This document shows positions 49,472 through 62,698 of a stretch of DNA of 64,000 nt, one piece after another (the first letter of the stretch is position 1; the number at the start of each line of letters is the position of its first letter). The stretch spans positions 310,001-374,000 of the forward strand of contig OZ014414.1 of the NCBI GenBank assembly GCA_963965975.1, in the 5' to 3' direction. The notes beneath the pieces were generated by a model. That model worked only from the letters and a program-made list of their open reading frames with translations. It was not told where the DNA came from and did not search any database. The DNA comes from Xestospongia bergquistia (Eukaryota > Porifera > Demospongiae > Haplosclerida > Petrosiidae). Both the position numbers and the translations under genes were made by a program.

Positions 49472-50195
49472 GTTAGTTCAAGAGTTTCACATAGCTCTCA
49501 AGAAAGCTGTTGAAGTCAGACAGTTTTATCGACATAAAGTACATCTCCTCATTGCTAATAATCCTGGAGGAACTGATCTTATTGACATTGATATGGCAAA
49601 TTATGAAAAAAGTTTACAAGATGTTTTACAGGTTAAAAATAATGTTCTATATTGATCATCCATTTATTTCAATGCATGTATCCATAACACATTTAACATG
49701 TTCATATACATCTATTATGTATCTATTCTTTCTATTATGTGTCCATATTATAGTTGTTATGTATCCATTTAATCTATGCCATGTGTATAGCATGCATCTA
49801 TTATTTATAATATGTATCCATTTAATCTGTACCATGTGCATTATATGCATCCATTATATATAATTATCTGTCCATTTATAGATGTACTTTAATTATGTAC
49901 AACGTCTTGTTCAAGTTAGTGGTACACATCGTAATATGTTAGAAGTTGAATGGGATAGAGCTAAAGATATTTGTACTGATATATCTAGTGGAGAAGTAGA
50001 GGCTGGATTGAGATTTTGGTAAATAGAAGAAAAAAATGACGATTTTTCAAATCTCTTTCTCTCTCTCTCTCTCTCTCTCTCATAGTTACATGGCATGTCA
50101 AGTTCTTGAGAAACTTGAAGAAGAACTTAAATCTCAAGTTGATAGTTGTTGTGATCATTTACATGAGACTCTAGATGATCCTGATGAACAAAAGT

Positions 50196-50226
<31 letters not shown>

Positions 50227-53200
50227 CTACTTACCAATTTTCTTATCCTTTTAGACAAATATTTATAGAGTCATGTAGAGAGTTCAAGTCAACAATACAG
50301 AATGCTCGTAAACATTCTATGAAAGCTCTCGGATTTTCTAAAACCCTCTTAACAGATCTTGAGATAGCAGCTGAATTCTCTATCCGCTGCAGTCATGACA
50401 AACTCTTTGAAGTTCTTACTTCATCTGATCATACACAGGTTCATGAATATTAATGAGATTAGGTGCTAACCACACCCATTCAATTAGGTTATCATTCCTC
50501 AATACCAATCTTGTCTATTATTTGTGCCACATGCTATAGCTGATAACCCCATGTGAGTGACCACACCCATTACCACACCCCTTATATATTTCTCTTAGTG
50601 AAATACAGAAACTGTTAGGAGTCAGTTTCAGTCGTCAACCTACAAAAGATGAGACTGGAGGCTGCGCCCATTCTCGTCGTCCCTCGTTAGATTTATTTGA
50701 TAACTACTTACTAGTTGTAAAGTAAGGATTCATACTTAAATAGGCTCCGCTATATTGACATGTATAAATTATATTATATATACCTGTCATGTTTTATCTA
50801 GGTTTGGATCTAGTGAGCCTCCGCCCATTTGGACTGGTCGAAGTATTAATTTAACTCCTTCAGCTAAAACTATTTTGTCTATATCAGAAATGCAGGTGGG
50901 TGTGGCCAAAATGCCTCTAATTTTTGTATTTAAGTATATGATATGATCTTGTGCCAGACATTTGCATGTCACATTATTTTGTTATTAAGGCAATCTCATT
51001 GTGTATTAATAACTAGCTAGTTATTATATAGTTATTAATGTTAATTTTAGGTTGAGGGTATTAAGTTAATTGTCCAAGACTCGGAGCACCTTGATAGAAA
51101 TCAAATGTCATTTCTACGTTGCATGGGTACTAGTGTGGAGATCACTAACAAAAGGACTTCTTCACATCATTCTGTGGCTGACAGAATTGATGACTTAAAG
51201 GTATGATATTAATTCTGTTAATGACTCTCCCAATGATAATGGTGACTGGTATATTGAGTAATCCTCAAGGCTTCTTGCTAGTTTGACCTTCTATATTTCT
51301 AGCATTTTATAGTTATTAGTCTACCATTGACACTCCTACTTATTATACAATCTTTGTATCTCTAGTCAATGTTTTATTTCTTTTCATTTACATTACACTT
51401 CCTTTATTTCCTCTACCATTCCACTTCTACATTACACTTCCTTTATTTCCTTCCACTTCTTTTCATTTACATTACACTTCCTTTATTTCCTCTACCATTC
51501 CACTTCCTTTCATTTACATTTCACTTCCTATTTCCACTTCCTTTTCTAGCATGTATTATGTCGTTTAGCACATACTATTATGACATTAGTGGATAGAATT
51601 AATGACAATCTTTCAGTAGAAGAAGTTAGTGAAAGAGAAGACTTATTACAACATTATCAACCCACAATGCAAGCCTGTTATAATCTCGGCTTTGAAGTAA
51701 GTGCCTGTGATCTCAATACTTACCCATACACAAATAATATTGATGGTTGTCATGACGATAGATAATGATATTCATGATTTCTATTGTAGTATATTCACGA
51801 TTTATCTCGTCTCTTTGGTGATGAATATGTACATCAAAAACTTGGCGTTGAAATGTTAACATTTGCTCAACAATGGATGGTCTTTGTTGATACTAAGTGT
51901 CCTCGTGGACATGGGAAAAGGCCAAGGTAGTACTATGATTTGTTCATTGATGTTCTATAAGATTTCTCCTATTTTACTTATGTATCTAAGATCATGCATC
52001 CTTTTACATAGTGTTATGCATCCATCATGTAACCATATGTCCATTTACCTAGGGTCATTCATCCATCATGTAACCATATGTCCATTAATCTAGGTTCATT
52101 CATCCATTTCCCTAACTATATATCTATTTATACTATCATGGATCCTTCTTATCTATCCATATATAGATGGGCTGTACTCGGGTTAGAGTTTATCCTATTA
52201 GCCTGTTCCCCACGTATGTTAGCTACGATAAATCATCATCACTATGAGAATTTAAAGAAACAAATGGCACGATGTCTGGATCATGTGATTGGGGAAGCCC
52301 CTCTTAGACGAGGTCAATAGACAGTACATTAATATACTAATACAAATATTATACTTAATAATCTGGTTATTATCATTGGATATTTCAGGTGGAGAGTTTT
52401 CAGCTGTCAGCCCTATTAATCGCCCTAACAGCTGGCAAAAATCTAAAGGTACACACATTACTCCTTTGCCCCTATCATTGTAATTAGTTAATTAACAATT
52501 ATTAATAATTTCATAATTCATTAAACAAATAAAAATAACTAATAAATTTTAATGTATTTAATTATAATTATATAATAATTTAATATAGGTCGTAAACGTC
52601 CCAGTCGCATAATGTCACAACACACCTCACTATTCAATACTGCAGTAAAGGAAGAGAGAGAAAAGGATGTTATTGATGGTCCATCTCCTCCTATGTCTAC
52701 TGGCAGTAGTGGTATTGACAGCCCCACTTTATCAGGAGAGTTACCGATAGCAACCACGCCCCCAATTTACTCAGTTAGAGCAGCTCCATGTATGTGCATA
52801 ATTTTTAATACTACTTTATTTGGCCACACCCCTTTAGCACTTTCTCTATCAATTGATATACCAGCTGTAGAGAGAGTGGACTCGTATGCTTATTACAGCA
52901 CCCCCACACTTGGCCAGACCCCTTCTCAGGAAAGCATTGGGCTTGGATTACGGGAAGAGGAAGAGAAAAGAGCCAAAGAGATTGTCGAAAACTGCAAACA
53001 TCTTGATAAAGTAATAAAGGTGGTAATTTAATATTGATTATAATGTTTGTTTGTTTCCTAGCGACGTGATAAGTTACTTCGGGAAAAAAGAATTATTGGT
53101 CAAGTTACTCAAAGGGGTGGAGTTTCTGTTGTAGAACTTGATAAGTTAACAGATATTAAGCAGTCAAATTTTATGTGGAGAAGGGGACGAAAATTAGGTA

Positions 53201-54295
53201 GAGAGAGAGAGAGAGAGAGAGGAAGAGGGAGAGGGAGAGGGAGAGGGAGAGAGAGAGGGAGAGAGAGAGAGAGAGAGATATTACACATTATATTTATTTA
53301 TCAGGTGAAGGACAATTTGGTAAAGTATATGAATGTTTTAACTTAGACAAAGGAGAAGTCCATGCTGTGAAAATGGTAACATAATGTTCAATGTACATCT
53401 TCTATTAATCCATTTTACTTTTATATATCTATTGCTATGTATCCATTTCTTTTTTCCTTCATTCATTTCTTTTTCCTTCATCCACTTATTTCTCCTGCAT
53501 CATTTCTTTTCATTACGTCTGCTTATTTTTCCCTGCATTAATTCTATATATCTTTGTATCATTTTGTAGATATCATTACAAGAGAAGTCACACAGTACAA
53601 TACGTGATATATTGAGTGAAATACAAACGTTTCTTAAGATAAGACATCCTAACATTGTACGTCTCCATGGAGTAGAAATTCACAAGGTATCGTCTGTCTC
53701 TCTGTCTGTCTGTTTACTTTTTATCTCAACACATACATGCACCCTACAAACCCTCTCCTTGCCACTAAGGGGTTGCCCCTGCCTCCAAGGGCTGAAATGA
53801 AAAGATGATTGGTAGGGGAGAGGGTTTTGTTACATTATATGTATATTTTGTGTATGTAGAACAAATAACTCAAAGCAAAAAATATACATAAAATAAAGAA
53901 TTTTAACAATTCCTTTAGACTGAGCTATTTCTTTTCATGGAATATTGTAATCAAGGCACATTATGGAGTGCAGCTAAGCAGGGATTACCAGAGAAAATGA
54001 TACGTCTTTATACAAGAGATCTTATAAGAGCAGTATATGCTTTACATGAGAAAGGTATAGTACATCGTGATATCAAAGGTACAGCTATATAGCTAGTGAG
54101 ATGAGTTATTATTATCTGTGTATTATAGGGGCTAATATATTTCTGTCGGATGATTCTGTGAAGCTTGGTGATTTTGGATTAAGTGTTCAACTTCGTAATT
54201 TGAATAAAACTGCTCCTCAGGAAGTTAAACATCAGCGAGGAACTATCCGTATGTCTCTCTGTCTGTCTCTCTATCTCTGTCTCTCTCTGTCTCTG

Positions 54296-54356
<61 letters not shown>

Positions 54357-54876
54357 TACCCATTCTCTCTTTTCCATTCAGCATACATGTCACCAGAAGT
54401 TGTCTTAAAACAAGATATGGGTAGACCAATGGACATTTGGGCTATTGGTTGTGTAGTAGTAGAAATGTTTACTAGCAAGGTATCAATCTATAAGTTAACT
54501 CATCTATCTATATATATGGTCTTTTATTAATTTATCTATCCATTAATGTATCCATCCATCCATTTATCATTTCTTTAGCGTCCATGGATAGAATATGAGG
54601 ACAATGCATTTGCTATTATGTATCAGTTGGGACAAGGCAATCATCCACCTTTTTCTGTGGAACGAATGAATTCAGAAATGTTAGAATTTCTCGACTTTTG
54701 TTTCGAGCCTGATCCCAAAAACAGAGCTGATATTAATAAGCTATCAGACCATCCATTTGTTGAGGTAATTCATTAACATGGGCGTGGTCACTATGAATAT
54801 TATTATAATTTTTATATTGTTTTTGGACTGTCATATGATTTTCATTGTTTAGATTTTAGACGATGAAGACACTTGA
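47018..54876 (+). CDS. MAP3K4: MAP3K4 (MEKK4/MTK1) stress-activated MAP kinase kinase kinase
   Basis: Ser/Thr kinase upstream of MKK3/6 and MKK4 in p38/JNK signalling; vertebrate forms are activated by GADD45. Twenty-four exons close to 1696 residues: 47018-49207, 49256-49360, 49473-49631, 49882-50018, 50086-50193, 50255-50438, 50488-50552, 50599-50721, 50802-50895, 51051-51200, 51550-51696, 51790-51926, 52167-52312, 52389-52448, 52589-52789, 52838-53010, 53062-53197, 53305-53375, 53570-53686, 53919-54078, 54129-54248, 54382-54479, 54579-54764, 54853-54876. The first exon is unusually large (2190 bp). The C-terminal kinase shows the Gly loop GEGQFGKVYE, VHAVKM (Lys), the glutamate-bearing ILSEIQ helix, HRDIKGANIF, GDFGLSV, GTIPYMSPE and KRPWIEYED. 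The start is the ATG at 47018; upstream in-frame codons lack an ATG. The short intron 52790-52837 is a multiple of three without a stop, so retention is possible. Confidence 0.95.
49388..49471 (+). repeat. (CT)n tract abutting the acceptor of MAP3K4 exon 3
   Basis: About 84 bases of perfect CT repeat on the coding strand ending directly in the acceptor AG at 49471-49472. Confidence 0.97.
53198..53279 (+). repeat. (GA)n tract starting at the donor of MAP3K4 exon 17
   Basis: The donor gtagag runs straight into gagagaga, then gagggagagg variants, for about 80 bp. Purine on the coding strand. Confidence 0.95.
54250..54360 (+). repeat. CTCT/GTCT repeat filling MAP3K4 intron 21
   Basis: ctctgtctctct units from the donor almost to the acceptor ccattcag. 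The intron (54249-54381) is nearly all pyrimidine on the coding strand. Confidence 0.93.
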
Positions 54877-55188
54877 ATTATTGGATGAAGGCGTATATAA
54901 CAAATATATTTTGTTTCAGCTCTAAATGTTTTATTCATTCGTTATTTTTTATAATCAGAAATAAGAAAAAAATATTTTGAATTAGTTTTTGGGTGGGGCT
55001 AATTCGAGCTGTTGCGTAATATTATGTAACCGTATAGCTCTTTCGAAATTTGACCAGATTCATTGTGGGAAACGCCTGATTTCGCAGGTGCCCAGCACAA
55101 GTTTTTCTTTGTTTATTATTATTATCAATTAAATACTTAAGTCGTATATTGAACGTGAATAATCGAGAATTCCTCATAGCGCTGAATA
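54877..55188. other. Gap between MAP3K4 and HUNK
   Basis: 312 bp between two genes on the same strand. It should hold the MAP3K4 3' end and the HUNK promoter and leader. No canonical AATAAA was seen; CG dinucleotides become more frequent toward the HUNK start. No other feature. Confidence 0.5.
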
Positions 55189-58100
55189 ATGCACCGAGAT
55201 CGCCATATTATAAAAGTCCGCACGAGCCCCTCCCTCGTTCATTCTAAATCGAAGAAGAGCTCAAGTTCTTTAACGATGGATCCTGTGCAGGTGAGAGAGA
55301 GATTTCCTGGCGTTACAGTAACACTGGATCGCACTGATACCAGAGCACTCAGTAAACTTGTCAGAAGCAACACTGAGCCAACTATTTCGTCTATACCGAC
55401 CGAAGACTCGTACGTACCTCGTCTACCACCAGCGGTAGCAACTGTTCCTAGAGAAGACTCGAAGGGTTACGTGCATTCTAAAAAAGTCAATAACTACTTG
55501 ATAGGCGCCACTCTTGGAGAAGGCTCTTTTGCTAAAGTGAAGGAATCATTCCACGTGTTGGTTGGAGAGAAAGTAAGTGTTTGTAATCTAAATGTTGATG
55601 ATGTTAGTAAAATGTAAGTTAGCTTGCTGTGAACAAACTGTTAACATTTCTCAGCTTTTGTTCAAGAGAAAGTGATGCCTTTGTAGTTCAGTGCTTTGTC
55701 AATTATTGTAGAAAGACAAAGTAAGAATTTTAATAGCTCCTTTCATTGCATGGAAATGTTCTATATATACATGTAATTGAACGTACTTTTGTCTTGAATG
55801 AGTTTATATTTATTATAAATTAAATTTGTTATTCATTAATAATTGCCTTTAAAGTTAAATTACTAGTATTAAATAATTTAAATAAACGAAAAATAGTCAC
55901 AGTAATGATAAATTATTAATAACATACAAAAAAAATTATAAATATTCATTAATTATGTCTATAAAATCAGTATTAACAATTAACATAGCCTTCAATGTAA
56001 CTTGATAGTCACAAAGTATCAATGACATGTACTCTATTGTCAAACAAGAAAGTTAATAACTTGTCAATTAATCTTACATGTTATCTACTTACTGTGTCAC
56101 AGTCTATGAACATACACAACAACTAACCATACTATATAAATGCACTTTAGCAATATTATCATCTCCTTATTGGCTCACTCCTCTAAAATACAGCTGCTTA
56201 CCAGTACATTATATTATATATAGTAATGATAATCCAGGGGTCAAAGGTTAAGGGTTGTCACTTGATCTGTTTATACTATGATGTATGTGTGTACTGAGAG
56301 AATGCTACTATCAACTATTACAGCTGATTAGCAATCCAATATGTCTGCCATTAATATATATATTAATCCTTTTCTTTCTCTGTTCATTTGTCCTTTCATA
56401 AATTTCTCTCTCTCACTTCATAGGTTGCTATGAAAATTATTGACAAGAAAAAGGCATTACAAGATCCTTATGTAGCTAAAAATTTCAAACGTGAAGCCAG
56501 GCTATTACAAAAATTACGACATCCCAATATTATGCAATTGTATGAAGTTATCGAAACAGACAATAACTATTACCTCATAACAGAATTATGTTCAGGTCAG
56601 TATTTACCACAGCAAATTAGGATAGCTACCATTAGTAAGCTCTAAACTAATAAACATCAGTACTTACCACAGTGACTTAGGATAGCTATTGTTAGTAAGC
56701 TCTAAACTAGTAAACATCAGTATTTACCACAGTGACATAGGATAGCTACCATTAGTAAGCTCTAAACTAGTAAACATCAGTATTTACCACAGTGACATAG
56801 GATAGCTACCATTAGTAAGCTCTAAACTAGTAAACATCAGTACTTACCACAGTGACATAGGATACCTACCATTAGTAAACTCTAGACTAGTAAATATACT
56901 TACCATGACATGTAGACATGTAAACCACATGCATAGCACAATATATATAATGATGGTAATAATTGTGCTAGCATGCTGTTTTTAACTGTATTCAATTGTT
57001 CTTAGAACATTGTTCTAACTCCATATATAGTAAGTACTATTAATATGTCTGGCATATCCATATGAATTTAGTGAGGTTTGTCTTTCCTTGTTTCTCTGTA
57101 GGAGGTGAGCTAATGAAATACATTTACAAACATGGTCGTTTATCAGAGGAAGAATCAAGGAAATATATGAGACAATTAGTATCTGCTGTTGACCACTTAC
57201 ACCGAGCAGGACTGATACACAGGTGAATTTATTGATATATGGATTGATGTTTAATAGATAGATGGATGAAGACATTGACTGACTAACAGACAGACAGACA
57301 GACAGACGGATGTATCCCAGAATGTCTAAAATCAAATCCCAGAATATCTAAACCCAGAATATCTAAACCCAGAATGTCTAAACCCAGAATGTCTAAACCC
57401 AGAATGTCTAATCCCAGAATGTCTAAACCCAGAATGTCTAATCCCAGAATGTCTAAACCCTGAATGTCTAAAATCAAATCCCAGAATGTCTACACCAGAC
57501 AGATAAAAATGGACAAAGAAATAGACTGGCTGACAGACAGACATACTCCCTTAGTAAATACAAATTCTATAAAGAAATAAAGATAATGTATTTTAAAGAC
57601 TTAAATTATGGCCATTCTGTGTGGCCATCTCTCCTTTGCTGACAAGCCATGGGAAGATTACCCATGTGGGATAGAAAGGTTATTTAAGTCCAGGATACGA
57701 GGTACATTAAGTGTACAATTCATAGCTTTCAGTGAGAACTCTGTGTGGTCATTCACCCCCTTCTAACTGTTGCCATAGCAATGGTATGTCTAGTATGCTG
57801 ATATCATCATCAATTTTCAGCTAAGGTCCATTAAAACAATAATTCATAGATTAAACCATGAGTAATAGTCTGGTGAAAATACTCAAGAGAGAAAAAGGTT
57901 GAAAAGGGTAGAGTTTACTAGGTCATAGTGATGCTGCATTGCTTGTTTTCTGACCTCTAAATAGTTTGGAATGCAATAAATCTTATTGACATGGTAACAC
58001 TCTATTCATTGTCAATGAATATGCTCCAACTCTTAAATTTATTTAGAAAAATGATATTTATTAGGTAATAAGTGCCGATGGTGTGTTTACAAGTTTAATG

Positions 58101-58686
58101 GGATAAGTTATAAATAATGTTAATAGAGTTAGGAAACTGAGCGTGTTGTTTTAATATAGGAAATCCTGTCTTTTAAAACAAATGATTACATCATGATTAC
58201 ATCATGTTTATATCTATATTTCCTGTTTTTATATATAGAGATTTAAAAGTGGAAAACATGTTACTGGATGGCAATATGGATTTGAAATTAATCGGTTAGT
58301 ATCACACATATATCTTAGTATGTCCATACAGATCATATGTGTACATATAATATGAGGCATGTGTTCATTTTGTCATATATGTTCATCAAGTTGTCTTGTC
58401 AATATTATCAACATCACTTCTATTAATTGTTGACAATAGTTATTTATTTATGTATTTATTTGTCTCTTTGTCTGTTTTTTATATGTTCTTTATTTTATTG
58501 TCTTTTTATTTAGATTTTGGATTAAGCAATGAAGAGTTTGTTGTTGATGAAAGTGGTATTGAGAAGCACTGTAGAACACAATGTGGTAGTCCAGCGTATG
58601 CAGCCCCTGAATTATTGGGTCAAAAGCAATATAATAATTCTGTTGACATATGGAGCATGTAAGTTATAAGTATGTCATGTTTTATT

Positions 58687-58784
<98 letters not shown>

Positions 58785-61081
58785 GGAGTCAATATGTATG
58801 CTATGTTGACCGGACAATTACCCTTTACGGTAGAACCCTTCAACATTACCACACTACATGCAAAAATGCTTCAGAACAAGATGAATCCTTTACCAGACAA
58901 CCTCTCTGAGAGTAAGTGAATGAGATACTTTGTCTAACAAACTGTTGTCAACATGATCTAGCCATTAGCTATCTATACAAGCAATGAGTGACTATCTTAG
59001 GGAAATAGAATGAAGCTTTGTTTGTCATGTTGTGAACAGATATAGAATTGTAGATATTGTATAAGTGTCTATGTAGGGAAATCTTAATATAATAGTACAG
59101 ACAATAAATGAGTGATTGGTTATATATTCAGACTAATCACGGTCTATTGTATTTCAATGTTTGTATCTCTTTGTACTTGCAATCCATTCTTCATAATCTA
59201 TTCTTCCATACATCACTCCATTGATCCTTACTATCCATTCATTCATCTCTTCATTTCTCTCTCCATTAGACTGTAAGGATCTCTTAAAAAGGTTACTAAC
59301 AGCCAGTCCTGATAACCGCATCACAATGCCAGAAATCTTTAACCACCCTTGGCTCAACGAAGGTCGAACATTACCCTTTCAACCTGCTCCCTACCCCAAT
59401 ACATTAACAAATAGTCATATAGACAGTGACATCATTGATCACATGACTAACGGACTGAGGCTGGGTCCAGCTCTAGAAATGAAACATGACCTCATCACAA
59501 ACAGAGCTACTTCTCATTATGCAGTGTATCATTTATTAGCTTCAAGATTAGCACGATATCGTAGGGAATTCCCTTCCAAGACTTCTAGACAACAGAAAAC
59601 AATAACCACACCTAAAAAGAAAGTTTCAAAAGATCTAGGTTTTTATGATGCTGATGATGATGTCGAAGTTTCGTCAGTTGCAAGTGTTCCTGTGAGAACG
59701 ACCACAAGAGGAGGAACTAGAAAATCTGTGAGTGCATATCTGTAATTTAATTGGTCATTACTTTGATTATTCATTTATTAATTCATCATTTTTATAATCA
59801 TTCATTTCTTTCTGCTCTATGTAGTCTGGAGATGTAGTCTTACGGCAAAATCCAAGAAGAGGCAATCCAAGACCATTGTCTGATCAATTACCAGAAGCTG
59901 TACCCACATATCATAGAAATCGTAGATTAAGTGATATAATTGAAGAGAGAAGAGCATCAATGCCTTCAGATTTAATGAAGAAAGACATTGAATATGTTCG
60001 GCAAAGAATGTTATCAAGTAAATCTTTGATAACCATTTTAATGTTTATCTCTTCATCCATCTACTCTATCATTGATCCATTCAATACATCTATCCATCCA
60101 TTCATTACATCTATTCATCCATTCAATACATCTATCCATCCATTTGTCTATATATCATTTTATTCCAATATTATTAATTCTATAGAAAAACAAACTCAGG
60201 TACACAAACCTCCAGAATCACTTAAGAAAGCCTTGCCATCGACTTCTAGTCGTCACTCTCATCCTCAACCAAATTACCCTCTCCCTCACGCTCACATTAA
60301 TCACACTCCTCACATCACTGACATGTCCCCCCCACTCAGTGATCCATATGAGTTTGATATCGGTCATCATTTAGATGCAGGACTCTTGAAACCAACCCCC
60401 AATAAAATCCACTCACTACATAGAGATTTACCCCGTTATGGTACTCCATTAAAAACTGCTTGGAACTCAAATCCACCTTCCCGGTCAAGTTCCAAAGCTA
60501 GTTTTTACGGCAAATTACCAAGTTTGCATTCCTCGTTGTCCATTGATTCAGAAGAAGAAGTTGAATTTCATGATATTTCAAACACTAGTCCAACGAGTCC
60601 AACAGGTCAAACGACATTTTTCATTGAATCTCCTTCTCCTACCCCAAGAACTCCAACACCTACACAATTGTCTCACCCACAAACTAATCACACCACTCAA
60701 TTGCCCTGCCCACTAAACTCACCTTTACCTGCTATATCAACTCCAACTAACAGCAGCAATTCAAAAAAAAGAGGAACATCCTTAAAAAGAAGAAATGGTG
60801 TTGTTATCCCACCCTCTGGGGATATTACGCTCAAAACAGATATACCAATTAGTGCTATTATTGGAGAACTCCTTAGAGTGGCACAGAATATGAAAATGAA
60901 GACAGCAGAACCATCGTCAGGAACTAAAGTCCATTTTGAACACAAGTCTGTCTCTTTTGATGTTAGTATTAGAAGGAAATCAATAACATCATGTATTATT
61001 CATTTTGAATGGTTGTCAGGTGGAAGTTTAAAACAATTTAATGAAGTATGTTCAAGTATTGTAACAAATATAAAAACTTAA
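55189..61081 (+). CDS. HUNK: HUNK-type AMPK-related Ser/Thr kinase
   Basis: Nine exons close to 850 residues: 55189-55572, 56424-56595, 57102-57222, 58239-58294, 58514-58658, 58784-58911, 59270-59727, 59825-60017, 60186-61081. The kinase domain (about 104-365) shows LGEGSFAKVKE, VAMKIIDKKKA (Lys132), HRDLKVENML, DFGLSN, the activation loop RTQCGSPAYAAPELL with the Thr phosphorylated by LKB1 in this family, and IGVNMYAMLTGQLPFTVEPF, a near-exact HUNK signature. After it, the HMTNGLRLG and NRATSHYAVYHLL segments also match HUNK. The last 60 residues (KSVSFDVSIRRK onward) look like a KA1-type membrane or autoinhibitory fold, as in MARK and SIK kinases. Intron 60018-60185 is 168 bp and fully open, so its retention would add 56 residues. 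A possible second ATG (MDPVQ, 55276) exists. Family assignment is strong; substrates unknown. Confidence 0.92.
56590..56895. repeat. 60-bp tandem repeat starting at the donor of HUNK exon 2
   Basis: About five units containing cagtatttaccacagtgaca and agtaagctctaaactagtaa. The first unit includes the splice donor itself (ggtcagtatttaccac). Later units read catcagtatttaccac and have lost the GT. Confidence 0.93.
57317..57490. repeat. 15-bp tandem repeat in HUNK intron 3
   Basis: About eleven units of cccagaatgtctaaa, with some atct and taat variants. Its minus strand reads as an open Asp-Ile-Leu-Gly repeat, which is not a gene. Confidence 0.95.
58690..58781 (+). repeat. (CT)n tract abutting the acceptor of HUNK exon 6
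   Basis: Perfect CT repeat on the coding strand, filling almost the whole intron 58659-58783 and ending in the acceptor cag. Confidence 0.97.
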
Positions 61082-61182
61082 TAACTTGTAATAACTTGTG
61101 TGTATTGTTTTGGTCAATTTGTTCAATATTTTTACTGTCTTAGAATCTGGTTTATCACGATAATTATTATTATTATTATTAC

Positions 61183-61223
<41 letters not shown>

Positions 61224-62698
61224 TTATATTGTTATTATTATTATTATTATTATTATATAATACCATCAACAGGGGGTGGGGGAACGAGAGAGCCACATGG
61301 CAGAATTACCCTTCCATAAAGAGATAGATAAACGTTGGAAGAGGTGGCATGTTGTATCTCCGGCGTTGACCTAGGAGGCAGCCAATAGAAGTGATTGTGC
61401 TATTATTATTATTATTTTTATTATTTTTATTATCGTAATAATTATAATTAGTTATTCACAGTCTATAAAGGGGGCAGTTTCTTGATGTAACCTTTATCGT
61501 GATTAAGATCATTCTATTCTTTACTATTCCCTAAACCTTAGAACACAATAACACAAGATCATGTGCTATTTATATATTCATGAGTAAATTGTGGTTCAAT
61601 CAAGGAGGACTTGTAGAGGGGCATACCCAAATCAATTTAACTTCAAATTTAAACTTTGTATGTTCAAACTATGATTACAGTAATAATAAAAATGAACTCA
61701 GAATCATCATTAAGGATCTGTTCTTAGTTTTACAAACACTACAAGCAATGTCTAAATCTCAATGACATCAACATTGGTCTCTTCCTTCCTTCATCTGTCT
61801 ATCTAATGTTTTCTCAATTTATCTATTTGAGCAATCAGTCTGTATTATCAAGATACCATCAGATAACTTATGTCGGTAAGGTATCCAAATGTACTTTATT
61901 CAAACTATTGTAAAGAATCTTTAAACGCAACAACTTAACAGACAATAACTCATATTAGCTAGCCATGTATTCAAACATGACCGAGACAAATGGAGATCAT
62001 TAGCAGCTGTAAAATATAATTGAAATATTCTGTATTGACAATAATGTTGTCAGTTTGTTCGTTAACTATCTGTATGACATAGAACAATAATTTAGTTACT
62101 TTAATAATTATCACATTCCTATTTTGGTGAGTATATGAACAGTAGACTTGTCGTTTTCATATTCTCATATCTTCATGCTAGAAAAATGAGTATCATTTAG
62201 TTCATAAACTGTGGCTGAATAAAACTTAGCAGTCACTGTGTATATTTGTGAAACTGAACATTGATAATGCTATTTCATACACTTATTTTCATATGCACAT
62301 ATCGACTCATCATGAGTTGGAAATTGTAAGCAATTTTCTATAAGAGCAATGCTTTATTTTGGTAGATACTATTTAATTACAAAAACCTAACAGAATTAGT
62401 ACTGATGGTTAAATCTTAGTTTCAACAGTGCCATCATGACAACTGATTCACAACTCAAGGAGTTATTTTGAATTAATTGCAAAGTTTTTTTGACGAATAT
62501 TGTTAATAGCTATAGATGACAAATTCTTAATATAACAGAGAATAATTGTCAACTTACATATATTGTATTGACAACACAAATGATATGTTTGAATCTAAAC
62601 AATTATATTTTTTTAAGAGCAAAACAAAATAAACACAGAGCAGAATGAAAACTATTTATTATGATAGTCTAAAGACACATGTTCTCATAGTGTATCTT
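61082..62698. other. Convergent intergenic gap, HUNK / transporter
   Basis: No gene was recognised. It contains (TTA)n runs (about 61161-61257 and 61402-61432), a short GC-richer piece around 61270-61390, and a poly(A) signal for the transporter on the minus strand (tttatt at 62655-62660). The small frame at 61580-61765 has no recognisable features. Confidence 0.55.

Noticed and set aside
57283-57544. Minus-strand Asp-Ile-Leu-Gly repeat protein
   Set aside because: It is the 15-bp minisatellite in HUNK intron 3 read antisense; there is no other coding signal.
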